A stretch of 64,000 nt of DNA, from contig CAVYQF010000013.1 of assembly GCA_963770545.1 (NCBI GenBank), positions 73,515 through 137,514 on the forward strand. The letters are read 5' to 3'. The notes beneath the pieces were generated by a model. It saw only the letters and a program-made list of their open reading frames with translations. It was not told the DNA's origin and did no database searches. The position numbers and the translations under genes are program-made. This stretch comes from RYN-230 sp963770545. Its GTDB lineage: Bacteria > Actinomycetota > Actinomycetes > Streptosporangiales > Streptosporangiaceae. Shown here piece after piece: positions 8,713 to 18,396 of the stretch (positions within the stretch are counted from its first letter, which is position 1; each line of letters begins with the position of its first letter).

Positions 8713-9026
8713 CCCATGACTCCACTTGCCCCGGCGGCCTGCTCCTGCCGCCTGCTGACTTGCAGGCGAACGCCTTGCTCCGGATCTGACGCTCTGCCAG
8801 AAAATTCTTATGGGACCTCGGCTGCGCCCTCGCCCTGCGGCCGGCCGTCGTGCTGACCGGCCCCGGCACGGTCACCTGCTGCTTCGTCACTGTCTCCTCC
8901 GTGACAGACCCGGCGGGGACCACCAGGATTGCGGCGACGACGATGAAGTAACCACAGCGAATTTCAGGCGGTTTGGCCGCACGCCGGGTGCCAGCCCTGG
9001 ACAGAGCACCACGGCGTGCACGGATA
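8713..9026. other. Intergenic, no supported gene
   Basis: About 310 nt between the YCII-like gene and the HIT gene. Open frames here have no start with a plausible ribosome site and no family motif. The promoters of the two divergent flanking genes presumably lie here, but I cannot mark them. Confidence 0.4.
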
Positions 9027-9482
9027 ATGAGAGCCGTGCCTGCTGACGAATCACCGCGAGCGACGTGCGTCTTCTGCCAGATCGTGGACGGCCGGGAACC
9101 GGCCAGCGTGGTCTACTTTGATGCCGGGGTCGTCGCCTTCATGGACCTGCGCCCGATCAATGCCGGCCACCTGCTGGTAGTGCCACGGGCCCACGCCGCA
9201 CGCCTCGCCGACCTGGACGAGCGGCTCGGCGCGGCGATGTTCGCCGTGGGGCAGCGGCTGGCGGGAGCCATCCGGCGCTCAGGTCTGCCGTGCGAGGGAG
9301 TCAACCTCTTCGTCCCCGACGGCGAAGTCGCCGGGCAGGAAGTCATGCATGTCCACCTGCACGTGCTGCCGAGGACACCGGACGACGGGTTCCGGATCGA
9401 GCGTGGGTCAGCGATAACCGGCCGGGCCGAGCTTGACCAGGCAGCTGGCCTTGTCCGGGGCGGCCTGGAGCGGGCAGACTGA
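9027..9482 (+). CDS. HIT-family nucleotide hydrolase/transferase
   Basis: 151 residues from ATG 9027. It has CVFCQIVDGREPASVVY at about 13-29, the strand-turn INAGHLLVVPRAHA, and the histidine triad EVMHVHLHVLPR at about 108-119 with the active-site central His. HIT proteins hydrolyse or transfer nucleotidyl groups from adenosine or guanosine phosphoramidates and dinucleotides. A longer upstream frame to 8973 lacks family resemblance. No operon partner. Confidence 0.93.
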   Translation: MRAVPADESPRATCVFCQIVDGREPASVVYFDAGVVAFMDLRPINAGHLLVVPRAHAARLADLDERLGAAMFAVGQRLAGAIRRSGLPCEGVNLFVPDGEVAGQEVMHVHLHVLPRTPDDGFRIERGSAITGRAELDQAAGLVRGGLERAD

Positions 9483-10063
9483 CTGGGTGCAGGCCGTGCG
9501 CCGCCACCGGCGAGCAGGCGGCCACCAGTCGAGCGGCATTTCCATAGGCCGAGCTGGCAGCAGAGCAACTCCATAACGGGCTGATCTGTGCCGCCGACAA
9601 GCGACAGGCCGATCCCTGACACGAGGTAAATAGTCGGCGATCTGCGCGACTGCGGATCATCTTGATCCTTCGACAGCCTCACGTTGAGTAACGAGGGCTG
9701 CCGCCAGCCGACTCTGCCTGGGCGGCCGTGTAAGTCCAGATGGCCGACTGCAGCGGAGTGAGGACGAGCGACCGAGGGGTGCTACAGCGCGTAGGCCAGG
9801 GTTGGTGGTAAGGGAGGCCGTCGGTCGGGCGCAATCCGCGAGGCCGAGTCTTACCGAGTGGGCCTCGCTCGGGCTGGCGGCTTGGCCACCTGCGGCGCGG
9901 ATCGTGCTGCTGAATTCCCCTTGCCCCTGGCCGACGTCCTGCGGGATCCAGCCTATGACGGTCACTGCCACCGGCTGGCAGTTCAACACCACGGCCGCAA
10001 ATGACGGTCAAACGTCTTGGAAGCCACTTGGCTGTCCCCAGCAAGCCCTGTGACCTGGGCGTT
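9483..10063. other. Intergenic, no supported gene
   Basis: About 580 nt between the HIT gene and tRNA-Pro. Several overlapping frames exist on the minus strand, but none has a recognisable domain or consistent codon bias, so I do not call them. Confidence 0.4.
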
Positions 10064-10141
10064 TGGTCGGGATGGCGAGATTCGAACTCGCGGCCTCCTG
10101 CTCCCAAAGCAGGCGCGCTAACCAAGCTGCGCCACATCCCG
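10064..10141 (-). tRNA. tRNA-Pro (anticodon TGG)
   Basis: The minus strand folds as a complete cloverleaf. The acceptor pairs CGGGATG (10135-10141) with CATCCCG (10068-10074), the anticodon stem-loop CCTGC-TTTGGGA-GCAGG gives TGG, and the T arm contains GTTCGAATC. The discriminator A and CCA are encoded (10064-10067), so no CCA addition is needed. Confidence 0.96.
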
Positions 10142-10364
10142 CTAAACCGACCGTAGCCTACCTGTCCAGCCCGATTCCCGGGCGGTAGATCCACCCGGGC
10201 GACCAAGACCGTGTTCCGTGAACCGGGGTAATACGACTCCCGTGGGCGGTGTAGATGGCCCAGCCAGACTCCATCCAGTGGACTGGCTGACTTCATAAGC
10301 CGGTACGCTACCCGTGATGACGTGCTACGCGCGGCCCTTCAAACGGCCCGCGCCCGCGCGGCAC

Positions 10365-10435
10365 GCGGGCGTAGCTCAATGGTAGAGCCCCAGCCTTCCA
10401 AGCTGGTCATGAGGGTTCGATTCCCTTCGCCCGCT
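10365..10435 (+). tRNA. tRNA-Gly (anticodon TCC)
   Basis: A 71-nt cloverleaf. The acceptor pairs GCGGGCG (10365-10371) with CGCCCGC (10428-10434), the D loop contains AGCTCAATGGTAGAGC, the anticodon stem-loop CCAGC-CTTCCAA-GCTGG gives TCC, and the T loop contains GGTTCGATTCC. The 3' CCA is not encoded. It is oriented away from the tRNA-Pro gene, with about 220 nt between them. Confidence 0.96.
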
Positions 10436-10854
10436 CCCGGCATCTTTGCTGCGGCAGGCAATCCGGCCTAGATGACGCCTAAAGCTGGACACGTACTACC
10501 AGCACGACGTCGTCCCGGTAGTCCTCCAGGAACCAGATCAGCCAGGAACCCTCACCGTAGGTCTTCAGGCCGGAGACGGCTTCTTGAAGATCGAAGGAGT
10601 CTTGCGACTTTTGCCGGACTCTTCCATACGCGTATGGATGGATCGGCTCAGAAATTACCCCGACACCACAATTCGACCTGGGCGCTCAGCCATCCAGCAA
10701 CATCCACGCTGCTGTCCTTCCGGTGATCCATCGTTGAACCAGGCAGGATCACGGTCAAGGGCGCTCCGCGTCACGCGTGATGGCCTGCGGCCAGCCTTGG
10801 TAACCAGCACCGCGACCGGAGCACCTGTATGACAGATCGTGATACGCTGGGCTC
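10436..10854. other. Intergenic, possible minus-strand ORF remnant
   Basis: About 420 nt. On the minus strand a frame open for about 70 codons ends at 10479 and reads smoothly near its end (GEGSWLIWFLEDYRDDVVLV), but it has no ATG, GTG or TTG start and I do not recognise it. It may be the tail of a decayed gene. Nothing else is visible apart from the region upstream of the antitoxin start. Confidence 0.35.
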
Positions 10855-11094
10855 ATGTCATCAGCCATCAGTGTGCGTCTCGATCCCGAGGCGCTTCGGG
10901 CGCTGGCCCAGATCGAGTCGACCGGCCTCAGCAGATCCGAGGCCATCCGCAAAGCCATCCTCGACAGCGCTGCCAGGCTGCGCCGCCGAGACGCGCTAGC
11001 CGCTGAGGTGGCGGCGCTTGAGGCCGACGAGGACGACCGTCGCGAGATGCTCGAGGTCGCCGACTTCATGGAGAGCATGCGTGCTGCGGGGTGA
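10855..11094 (+). CDS. Ribbon-helix-helix antitoxin (MazE/CopG-like)
   Basis: 79 residues. The N-terminus AISVRLDPEALRAL followed by GLSRSEAIRKAI is a ribbon-helix-helix DNA-binding fold (strand 3-10, helices 11-20 and 25-40). The acidic C-terminal helix (VAALEADEDDRREMLEVADF) is the usual toxin-binding tail. It overlaps the downstream MazF-like gene by 14 nt, giving the antitoxin-first order of type II modules. The module would autoregulate its own promoter just upstream. Confidence 0.85.
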   Translation: MSSAISVRLDPEALRALAQIESTGLSRSEAIRKAILDSAARLRRRDALAAEVAALEADEDDRREMLEVADFMESMRAAG

Positions 11095-11398
11095 CATTCA
11101 CGAATTCCGTCCGGCGAGGCGGACGGGCCATGAGCAGCACGGCCGACGGTACGGAGTGATCGTCCAGGCCGACGAGTTGCTGCCTCGCTCGGTAGTCCTG
11201 GTCGCGCCGACGTCGCTCAGGGCCAGGCCTGCGTCGTTCCGCCCGGAGATAGAACTGCTGGGCGAGACCACCCGCGTTCTGGTCGAGCAGGTCGGCGCCA
11301 TTGACGCCGGACGGCTCGGCGACCTAATAGGGCGGGTCACCCCAGACCAGCAATGGGGCATCGACGAAGCTCTCACGACCGTTCTGGGTCTCCGCTAA
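11081..11398 (+). CDS. MazF/PemK-family toxin
   Basis: 105 residues from GTG 11081, which overlaps the antitoxin end. Family features are VLRGDIHEFRPARRTGHEQHG at the N-terminus (only the first strands of the SH3-like barrel), RRYGVIVQADEL, SVVLVAPTSL, and the C-terminal ALTTVLGLR helix. MazF proteins are sequence-specific endoribonucleases. The Arg after the GHEQHG turn, at RRYGV, is where the catalytic Arg usually lies. Together with the gene upstream this is a complete type II toxin-antitoxin operon. Confidence 0.85.
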   Translation: MLRGDIHEFRPARRTGHEQHGRRYGVIVQADELLPRSVVLVAPTSLRARPASFRPEIELLGETTRVLVEQVGAIDAGRLGDLIGRVTPDQQWGIDEALTTVLGLR

Positions 11399-11527
11399 CA
11401 ATATTCGGGACAGTACCTCTACGGGTGCGCTCACGCGAGAACGGCCGAACGAGGGCGCTGCATTCGCGCGTGAGACATCCGGCGCGCCGCTGGCGAACCA
11501 CCGTCGTTTCCTGGCCGCACCGGCGAC

Positions 11528-12600
11528 CTACCGGCGGAACGCGGCCCGGACTGCCGCTGCGGTGGAGCTGAAGTACCCGGGCGGTTCGATGAAGCCCCAC
11601 TCGCTGAATGTCGAGCCGTTGGTGAGGGCGCGCCGGTAGCCGAAACAGGCGAGGTAGAGCGTCCGGATATACATGACTGCCTCGAGCCGGTCGAGTTCGT
11701 CGTCGGTCGGCTCGATGTGCCGGCGGTAGGCGCTGACCACAGCGTCGATCCGCTCCTGGTTCGGCCGACGCGGGTTCCACGAACCCGTTCCCCAGATCAG
11801 GTAAGCGAAGTCGGCGAGGCGCGGTCCGCGCCCGGACGCCTTCCAGTTGATCGCGACTGGCCCTTGCTCGCTTAGGACGGCGTGATCGGGGGCGTGGAGG
11901 AGATTTCCGTGAAGCAAGCCCTCCGGAAGGCCGTGTCCGTCGTCGGCCGAGCGCACCTGGTCGCGGAGCTGCTCGAATCTGTCGCGATCGGCGGTCGCGA
12001 CCTTGGTGTCGACGGCGTCGAGAAACGACAGGGCCGCCAGCAGGTCCTGACGGGGCGTGCCCTCACGGCTCGGGTCCTCACCACTCGCCCCACCCGGCAG
12101 GCTGGCGGAATCGTCATACGGCAGCGCGTGCAGCCGTCCGAGCAACTCACCCATCATGGCGAACTTCGCGGCATCGTCAGGGAGCCGGACGCCTTCAACG
12201 AACCGCGTCACGAGGACCCCGCTGCCATCGAAGTCAGATACCGCATCGTCGACGGCCAGGCGCTCCGCGGGATAGTCCTGCCGCTCCAGGAATCGGAGGA
12301 TTGCGGCGTCGCCCTCAACACCGGCGCGCGGCCGAGCGGGGGAAACGCGCGGGCAACCCACGGACGGCCATCATTGCGGTCGATGCGGAACACGTAGGTC
12401 TTGTGCGCACTGAGCTTCGTCGCCGCGACCGGGTCGATGCCGTAATGATCCCGCAGGTGAGCGAGTAGCTGCTCGGGAACTGGCTCGTGGTGCATCCGCG
12501 CACCGAGACCCTTGAGATCGATCAGCGCTTCGGTGTAGCGCTGCCCGGTCTGCTCGGCGTGGCGCCGGACAACCTTCTTGAAGCTGGCGTCCCTGGTCAT
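11528..12600 (-). pseudogene. Phosphotransferase (aminoglycoside/choline-kinase-like), frameshifted
   Basis: Start ATG 12600 with AGGAGAGG upstream. The N-terminal part (MTRDASFKKVVRRHAEQTGQ, then KTYVFRID and PWVARAFPP) is in one frame; from about 12330 the match continues in another frame (GVEGDAAILRFLERQDYPAE to the stop at 11528). One indel near 12325-12335, in a C/G run, explains this. The corrected length of about 355 residues is normal. The catalytic loop reads LLHGNLLHAPDHAV and the metal-binding strand VAINWKASGRGPRLADFAY: the usual HGD and IDW aspartates are both Asn. Substrate unknown; antibiotic resistance is not implied. Confidence 0.75.
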
Positions 12601-12923
12601 GGGCAAGCCTCTCCTTGACACCCCGTCCCCCAGCGACGCGGTGTCAGAAGATGGCCTGTGACATTGACGACCGAGAGGGCGAATCCCCTTCGCCGCTGGA
12701 ACCCCGGCTGGGGCGGATGTTCCGCAGCTCGGCGACCGGTCGCCGCCGTGAACAAACTCTTCCTGAGGCGCTTGGTCTTCGTCAATGAGGTTCACCCACG
12801 ACACGACACCGCGGGAAGTGCCTGGCAGTAGGACGCGGACGATCTACCGGCTATAGCGAGGTCGGACGGTGCCAGCAGGGCTGCTGCGCGGCGTGAGATG
12901 GTGACAGTCAGGGAGGCAGTGAC
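12601..12923. other. Intergenic between divergent genes, nothing assigned
   Basis: About 320 nt separating the phosphotransferase (minus) from the methyltransferase (plus). No gene or clear symmetric site was seen; the promoters for both should lie here. Confidence 0.4.
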
Positions 12924-13670
12924 ATGTCCAGCGCGCAGTTGTATGACACCATCGGGGCCACTTACACCGTGACGCGGCGCACCGAGCCGCGGATCGCCGC
13001 ACGGGTCTGGGCTGCGCTCGGCGATGCGCGCACGGTCTTGAACGTCGGTGCTGGTACCGGCTCTTACGAGCCCCCTGGCCGCGATGTCACCGCGGTGGAA
13101 CCGTCGGCGCTTATGCGTGCGCAGCGTCCCGCAGGCGCGGCGCCGTGCGTGGCCGCGGTCGCGGAGAGCCTCCCGTTCGAGGACCAGTCCTTCGACGCCG
13201 CGATGGCGTTTTCCACCGTTCATCACTGGCCGGACCCGATCGCGGGCCTGCGCGAGATGCGGCGCGTAGCTCGCCGCGTGGTGGTGTTCACGTTCGACGG
13301 CAGTGAGGCCGGATGGCGTCGTCGGTTCTGGCTAACTCGCGACTACCTGCCTGAGGTTGCTGACTTCCTCGTAGGGCGGCCCTCGCTGACCGAGCAGGCC
13401 CGCGCGATCGGGGCCCGCGTGGAGCCGGTGCTCATTCCGTGGGACTGCGCTGACGGCTTCTTCGAGGCCTACTGGCGCCGGCCCGAGGCCTACCTGGACG
13501 ATCATGTACGTCGCGGGATATCGGTGTGGGCCAGAGTCGGGCCGGAGGCCGAGCAGCGGGCGGTGCGCAGCCTCCGTGATGACCTTGCCTCGGGCCGGTG
13601 GGCCGAACGCCACCGCGACCTCGTCGGTCTCGATGCAGCGGAGCTTGGCCTTCGCCTGCTCGTAGCCTGA
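12924..13670 (+). CDS. SAM-dependent methyltransferase (class I, Methyltransf_11-like)
   Basis: 248 residues. The SAM-binding motif I is VLNVGAGTGSYEP at about 38-50, the acidic residue ending strand 2 is in VTAVEPS at about 56-62, and motif IV is SFDAAMAFSTVHHWPDP at about 91-107. The C-terminal half is larger than the minimal domain and includes YWRRPEAYLDDHVRRG. Substrate unknown. Start ATG 12924 is preceded by GGGAGGCAGTGAC. Nothing nearby suggests a biosynthetic cluster. Confidence 0.9.
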   Translation: MSSAQLYDTIGATYTVTRRTEPRIAARVWAALGDARTVLNVGAGTGSYEPPGRDVTAVEPSALMRAQRPAGAAPCVAAVAESLPFEDQSFDAAMAFSTVHHWPDPIAGLREMRRVARRVVVFTFDGSEAGWRRRFWLTRDYLPEVADFLVGRPSLTEQARAIGARVEPVLIPWDCADGFFEAYWRRPEAYLDDHVRRGISVWARVGPEAEQRAVRSLRDDLASGRWAERHRDLVGLDAAELGLRLLVA

Positions 13671-13698
13671 CCCCGCTAACCGGACCCCGCCGCAGAAC

Positions 13699-14076
13699 TC
13701 ATGCCGATGTCGGCGGCTGAAGCGGGATCGGCGGCAGCTGCGGCTCCCCGAACGCCGCCTCGGCCGCTGACATGGCGCCGTAGTCAGTCGCAAGGTTGGC
13801 GTAGATCGAGTAGATCAGCGTGATGAAGATGCCGAGCTTGAGCCACAGCGTGGGCGTGAAGAAGAACAGGCAGCAGATCAGCGGAAAGTTGATCAGCCAG
13901 TAGATCGCACCCCACATGTGCACCTTGTACTGCGTGTACGGGTTGGTGGACAGGTCTTTGAGGACCAGGTTTAGCCAGCCGTGCCGGATGTGCACCGCTG
14001 TGTGCGCGGCGTGCAGCCGGGCGACCTCGACGCGCAGCTGGCGGACCTCAGCGATCAGGGACTCGGTCTCAGTCAT
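13699..14076 (-). CDS. Small membrane protein with two TM segments and N-terminal coiled coil
   Basis: 125 residues from ATG 14076. Residues 5-30 form a heptad-like helix (LIAEVRQLRVEVARLHAAHT). Two hydrophobic helices follow, at about 58-75 (IYWLINFPLICCLFFF) and 80-97 (LKLGIFITLIYSIYANL). The C-terminus is Pro-rich (LPPIPLQPP). An in-frame upstream extension to 14289 is not coding-like. I do not recognise a family. It may be co-transcribed with the DUF2087 gene upstream, whose stop is 41 nt before this start. Confidence 0.65.
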   Translation of the reverse strand: MTETESLIAEVRQLRVEVARLHAAHTAVHIRHGWLNLVLKDLSTNPYTQYKVHMWGAIYWLINFPLICCLFFFTPTLWLKLGIFITLIYSIYANLATDYGAMSAAEAAFGEPQLPPIPLQPPTSA

Positions 14077-14116
14077 AGAGTCAGTATCGGCGTCGTTTGA
14101 GCCGGTATCAGCGTGC

Positions 14117-14443
14117 TCATGCCAATGAGCACGACGGCGGGGACGGGAGCACGGTCCCGCCGCTGCGCCAGTACTGGCCATCGGAGCGGGACAGGAACTC
14201 CTCATCGACCAGATGGCGGCGCAGCGCCGCGTAGTCGGCGTGCAGGGCACCGAGGAACAGGCTGACCCGGCGCTCCGGGTAGCGCACACCCGGCTCGAAG
14301 GCCTGTGCGATCGTGTCCAGCAGCAGGTGCCGTCGCGCCTGACGGGCCGGCAGGGTCTCGATCCTGCCGAGGCCGGTGAACGCCCGCAGCCGGGGGTCGC
14401 GAATTACCGCCTCGATGACAGCGGCCGGGTCGAGCTCGGGCAT
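14117..14443 (-). CDS. DUF2087-domain protein
   Basis: 108 residues from ATG 14443. The C-terminal half has the DUF2087 pattern: a basic VRYPERRVSLFLGALHADYA, then ALRRHLVDEEFLSRSDGQYW with a following R. The domain occurs alone or attached to ArsR/DeoR-like HTH domains and is presumed to bind nucleic acid; no function is proven. It lies 43 nt after the AlkA-like gene on the same strand, so a three-gene minus-strand run (15167 to 13699) is likely. Confidence 0.8.
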   Translation of the reverse strand: MPELDPAAVIEAVIRDPRLRAFTGLGRIETLPARQARRHLLLDTIAQAFEPGVRYPERRVSLFLGALHADYAALRRHLVDEEFLSRSDGQYWRSGGTVLPSPPSCSLA

Positions 14444-14486
14444 GACTCCATTGTGATCTGCCAGGCCGCCCGGCGTAAGCAGCTTG

Positions 14487-15167
14487 CTAGGGACCGCGAG
14501 TCGTCGGGCCCGCCTGGGCCTGGGCTGGCTCGAAGGCGGCGGAGAACAGGTAGCTGGTGGCCAGGCTGCGGTAGGGCCGCCATTTCTCGGCGATAGCCAG
14601 GACCTCATCCTCGGTGGGCCGGTGGTCCAGCTGATAGGCGGCCTGGATGGCCTTGCGGAGCGCCAGGTCGCCCGGCAGGACAACGTCCTCGCGCTGCAGC
14701 GCGACGAGCATGGCGCCCTGCACGGTCCACGGGCCTATGCCCGGAATCGCGGTGAGCTCGGCCATGAGCTCATCGTCGGGCAGGGTGCTCAGCACGTCCT
14801 GGTCGAGTACGCCGTCCGTGAGCCGCGTGGCCAGGTCGCGCAGCGTGCTGATCTTCCGCCAGGACAGGCCGGCCTGGCGGAGCTGGCCGGGATCTACGGC
14901 CAGCAATTCGGCGGGCGCGGGGAGATGACCGCCGAACAGGGCCTGGATGCGGGCCATGGTGTGGCGGGTCGCCGGGACGGACAGCTGCTGGCCGGTGACC
15001 TGGAACAGCAGGGCGCCGTACAGGTCCATCGGCGGCAGCTCGGTCATCCACGCCCGGGGGTCGAAGTCCGGCCGGTCATCGATGAGCCGCGCCAGCACCG
15101 GGTCAGCGTGGCGCAGGTACGAACGCGCCTGCGGCAGCCACACCGCGCGGCTGGAATCCTCGCTCAC
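14487..15167 (-). CDS. AlkA-like DNA-3-methyladenine glycosylase (HhH-GPD superfamily)
   Basis: 226 residues from GTG 15167, chosen because GGGAG lies just upstream; a longer frame to 15251 only adds a repetitive Gly/Ser stretch. The helix-hairpin-helix is LTAIPGIGPWTVQGAML at about 140-156, followed by the GPD-type Asp in VVLPGDLALRK at about 164-174. The N-terminal part has LLFQVTGQQLSVPATRHT. Such enzymes flip out and excise alkylated purines as the first step of base-excision repair. A strong family match with no visible damage. Confidence 0.9.
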   Translation of the reverse strand: MSEDSSRAVWLPQARSYLRHADPVLARLIDDRPDFDPRAWMTELPPMDLYGALLFQVTGQQLSVPATRHTMARIQALFGGHLPAPAELLAVDPGQLRQAGLSWRKISTLRDLATRLTDGVLDQDVLSTLPDDELMAELTAIPGIGPWTVQGAMLVALQREDVVLPGDLALRKAIQAAYQLDHRPTEDEVLAIAEKWRPYRSLATSYLFSAAFEPAQAQAGPTTRGP

Positions 15168-15239
15168 GAACTCGCTCCCTTCCCCGCGGATACCCCCTTC
15201 CCCCGCGGATACGCCGATTCCCCTCGCAGATACGCCGAT

Positions 15240-15926
15240 CATCGTCATCACGTTGAGGTCTGACCGACGGAGCTGGACGTTGATCTGGACAATACGGCGC
15301 CCTGGGACGCTCCTGCTCCTTCAGGAGGCGGTCAGTGAGGACGATCTCTATGATCGCCGCGACCGTGTCCTGGCGGGCCCAGTCGCGCTGAAGCTCGCAG
15401 GCGAGCGAGACCCAGCTGACCGGCTGCCCGCCGGCTTGCATCACGCGGTCCAGGCCGGCGCGGTGAGCCTCGGGCGAGGTGCCGCCGATCGCGTCGACGA
15501 CCGGGTAGACCTCGTACCCTTCGCGCAGCCATCGAGTGCGGTAAACGCCATGCAGATTTCGGTCCACAGGGCGCAGATGATCAGCTTCCTGCGGCCGGTC
15601 GCGTGGACGGCCTGAACGAATTCGATGTCCTCCCAGGAGTTGACCGTCGTCCGGTCGAGTGGCTTGTCGTCTTCGAGCAGGCCGGCGACTTCGGCCAGGG
15701 TCGGCTTTCCCCGGCCCGATGCGACGTTGACGGTCGAGTGCACGACCGGGATCTCGAAGGCCTTGATCGTCCTGACCGTCGAGACGGCGTTCTTGAGCAG
15801 GAGCGTGCGGTCCATCGAGCGGACCGCGGCCAGCTGTGCGGGCTGGTAGTCGATGAACAGGAAGGCGGCGTTTTCCGGCGTGATGAGATGGTCCGCGATC
15901 GGATCACGCACCGGGGCGCTGGTCAT
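15240..15926 (-). pseudogene. YcaC-like isochorismatase-fold hydrolase, one frameshift
   Basis: ATG 15926 follows TAAGGAGCC. The frame gives FLFIDYQPAQLAAV with the catalytic Asp, TTVNSWEDIEFVQAV and LIICALWTEICMAF with the nucleophile Cys, then breaks near 15530. There GATGGCTGCGC appears to lack one base, and the match resumes in another frame as REGYEVYPVVDAIGGTSPEA, then LACELQRDWARQDT. The 3' end is uncertain because the second frame runs on to 15103 into the AlkA gene without the usual C-terminus; 15240 is an estimate. Family function in vivo is unclear (amidase/hydrolase). One missing base, possibly a sequence error, is the only clear lesion. Confidence 0.78.
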
Positions 15927-15991
15927 GGAGGCTCCTTAGTTGTTGCGGAAGCGACGCGCCCGACGGTAACGGCCGTCATGGTGAGCAGGTG

Positions 15992-18396
15992 TCATCTGAT
16001 CCTGGTGATTTGTGAGAGCAGCTGCAGCTCCCGCGCGCGCTGCACCGCCGAGGACCGGTCACTGACCTGAAGCTTGGCGTAGATGCTGCGGATATGCGTG
16101 CTGACGGTATTGGGCGAGACGGACAGCTCGCCTGCGATCTCAGGCCGGGACAGATTCGTCGGAAGGTATCGCAGCACCCTGAGCTCGCCCGGGCTGAGCT
16201 CTTCCGCGTCTGGGGGTCGAGGCTGATCTCCGGCGGCCGGGGATGAGCCGTGCAGGACGTCGAGGATGTCGGCGAGCAGGGCGGCGTGCGCTGTCTCATG
16301 CCGCGGCAGCGCCTCGAGCAGCTCACGGGAGCCCGTCATCGCGAACGGCAGGACCAGCCGGTCAGATTCCGCCAGCGCTAGCGCCCGTTCGGCCGCCCGG
16401 TTCCCCGCGCGCAGGTCACCGAGCTCACGATGGGCGAGCCCGGCCAGCAGCTGCGCCTCGACGACCGTCACGTAACCGATAACCAGGGCCGCGCCCTCCA
16501 GCACCTCCGCCGCCGCGCCCAGCGCCCCGGCCGGATCGCTTTCCGTGAGGCAGATCACCGCGCGGGCGTTAGATATCTCGCCGGGGCTGGCGCTGCCATC
16601 AGCGAGCGCCGCCATCGCGGCGCGTGCCTCGCCGGGCATTCCGAGGCGGGCCTGCGTACCCAGCCTCCAGCCGGTCACCTGGCTGGCCAGCGCGTGCGGT
16701 CCGCGAGCTGCGACCCCAGGTATTCAGCCGCGCTGAAGTCCTGCAGCGCCTCACGATGGCGGCCGCGGCAGGCCTGCAGCATGCCGCCCACAATGTGCAC
16801 CAGCAGCCTGATGTCCACCCCGGTGTCTTCTTGCAGGGCCCGCTTGGTTCGCTGCAGCCACCGCTCGGCCTCGTCAAACTCGCCCGTCCACACCATCGTG
16901 CTGGCCAGCGTTATCAGCGCGGGGGCGGCCATAGGCTCCGCATCCCAGCCGTATCGCTCGGCGAGTGCGATCGCCTCACGGCAACGCCGCTGGACCGTGG
17001 CGAACGGGTGGATCTTCGACGCGAACCCCAGCTGCACGAGGCATCTGACTTCTAGATAGGGCCGGCCGATCTTCCGGGCCAGGACGGCGCCCTCCTGGAG
17101 GTGGCGTTCGGCACCGGCCAGCCCCAGGGACGCCTCGACGGTCCCCAGGTTCATCAGCGCCACCGCCCGCAGGTCGTTGCTGAGTGCGATGTCCTCGTCG
17201 GACTCCCCGGTTACCGGGGAGGCGAGGAATCTGGCCTCTTCGGTGACGCCGGCCAGGTGACCGTGCCGCGCGGCCAGCGACAGCTTCAGCGACGCGATCG
17301 CTATCCGGAGGGAGCGCCGGCGATCCGGCGGCGTCGTCTCCGCGTACGCCTCGGCGACCGCCAGGTACGCAGCCGCCTCGTCCAGTCGTCCCAGGGCGAG
17401 GTGTTGCCCGGCGTGTATCAGGGCCAGCTCAGGGTCGTCCGTGCCCCGCGGGAAGGCCCGCAGCAGCGCCCGGACGGTCTGCGCCTGCCCGTCCATGGTG
17501 AGGCTGAACGAATGATCGGCGAGCAGCCGGGCCGCCTCAGGCCAGTCACCCGCGGCCTGGATGTGCCGGATGGCGTCGGCCGCCTCGCCATGCTGGACGA
17601 ACCACCCGGCCGCCCGCCGGTGCAGCTCCGGCACCAGTTCGGGCAGCATCCGGCGCAACTCCAGCCGGAGCAGATCCCCGAACAGGTGGTGGTACCGGAA
17701 CCACGTCCGCTCGGGATCGAGCGACACGACAAACGCGTTCGCGTCCTCGAGGCTCAGCAGGATCCGCTCCGAACCCGGGCGGCCGGTCAGCAGGTCGGCC
17801 AGTTCACCGTTGACCCGGTCAAGCAGTGAGGTACGCAGGAGCAGTTGCTGAACATCGCCAGGCTGGCGGTCGAGCATTTCGGCGAGCAGATACTCGGCGA
17901 CCGTGCGCTCGCTGCCGGAGAACTCCGCGACGAACTGCTCTGGGTCGGGGTGACCGGCCCGGGAGATCGCCGCGAGGCGCAGGCCCGCCACCCACCCTTC
18001 CGTCCGCTGGTGCAGCAGCGCCACGCCTGCCTCGGACAAGGCGATATCCGAGGCGCTGAGCAGCTCGCGTGTTTCGCGCTCGGTGAAGCGCAGATCTTCC
18101 TCGCGGATCTCGGCCATCTCCCCCGCCAGGCGCAGCTGATACAGACGCAGCCGCAGATCATGACGCGTCGCCAGCACCGCGTGCGCGTTGGGGGGAGGCT
18201 GGTCAGCAGCCGGGTGAGCTGGGTCAGGGCGTCCTGCGAATGCAGCTCGTGCAGATCGTCGATGACCAGGACGACCCGGCCGGGCTGGTCTGCGAGCTCC
18301 GAGGGCACCCTGTCCACCATCGCCCGCCCGTTGAACCCGGGTGTCGCGGCCGGAGGTTCCGCGCCGCTGGTGGCCGGGGAGGCACGACGGACCGTG
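15992..18396 (-). pseudogene. LAL/MalT-type giant LuxR regulator 1, frameshifted and cut off at 18396
   Basis: The C-terminal LuxR helix-turn-helix is intact (ELSPGELRVLRYLPTNLSRP, then AGELSVSPNTVSTHIRSIYA). Upstream is a TPR-like region, then a MalT-type ATPase C-lobe (FRYHHLFGDLLRLELRR; EGWVAGLRLAA) and a Walker B-like VVLVIDDLHEL at about 18260-18290. The frame shifts near 16690 (one C apparently missing) and near 18193 in a G6 run. At 18396 the gene runs straight into A/G-only DNA, so the P-loop and first 100-150 residues are missing. LAL proteins are large ATP-dependent activators, usually about 850-950 residues. Paralogous to the gene at 20361-22929. Confidence 0.85.

Noticed and set aside
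11528..12600. Antibiotic resistance gene
   Set aside because: The kinase-like fold alone does not show aminoglycoside activity, and both catalytic Asp positions read as Asn.
15167..15251. N-terminal extension of the AlkA-like protein
   Set aside because: It only translates a short repeat (GCGGATACGCC-like) and lies upstream of the better ribosome site at GTG 15167.
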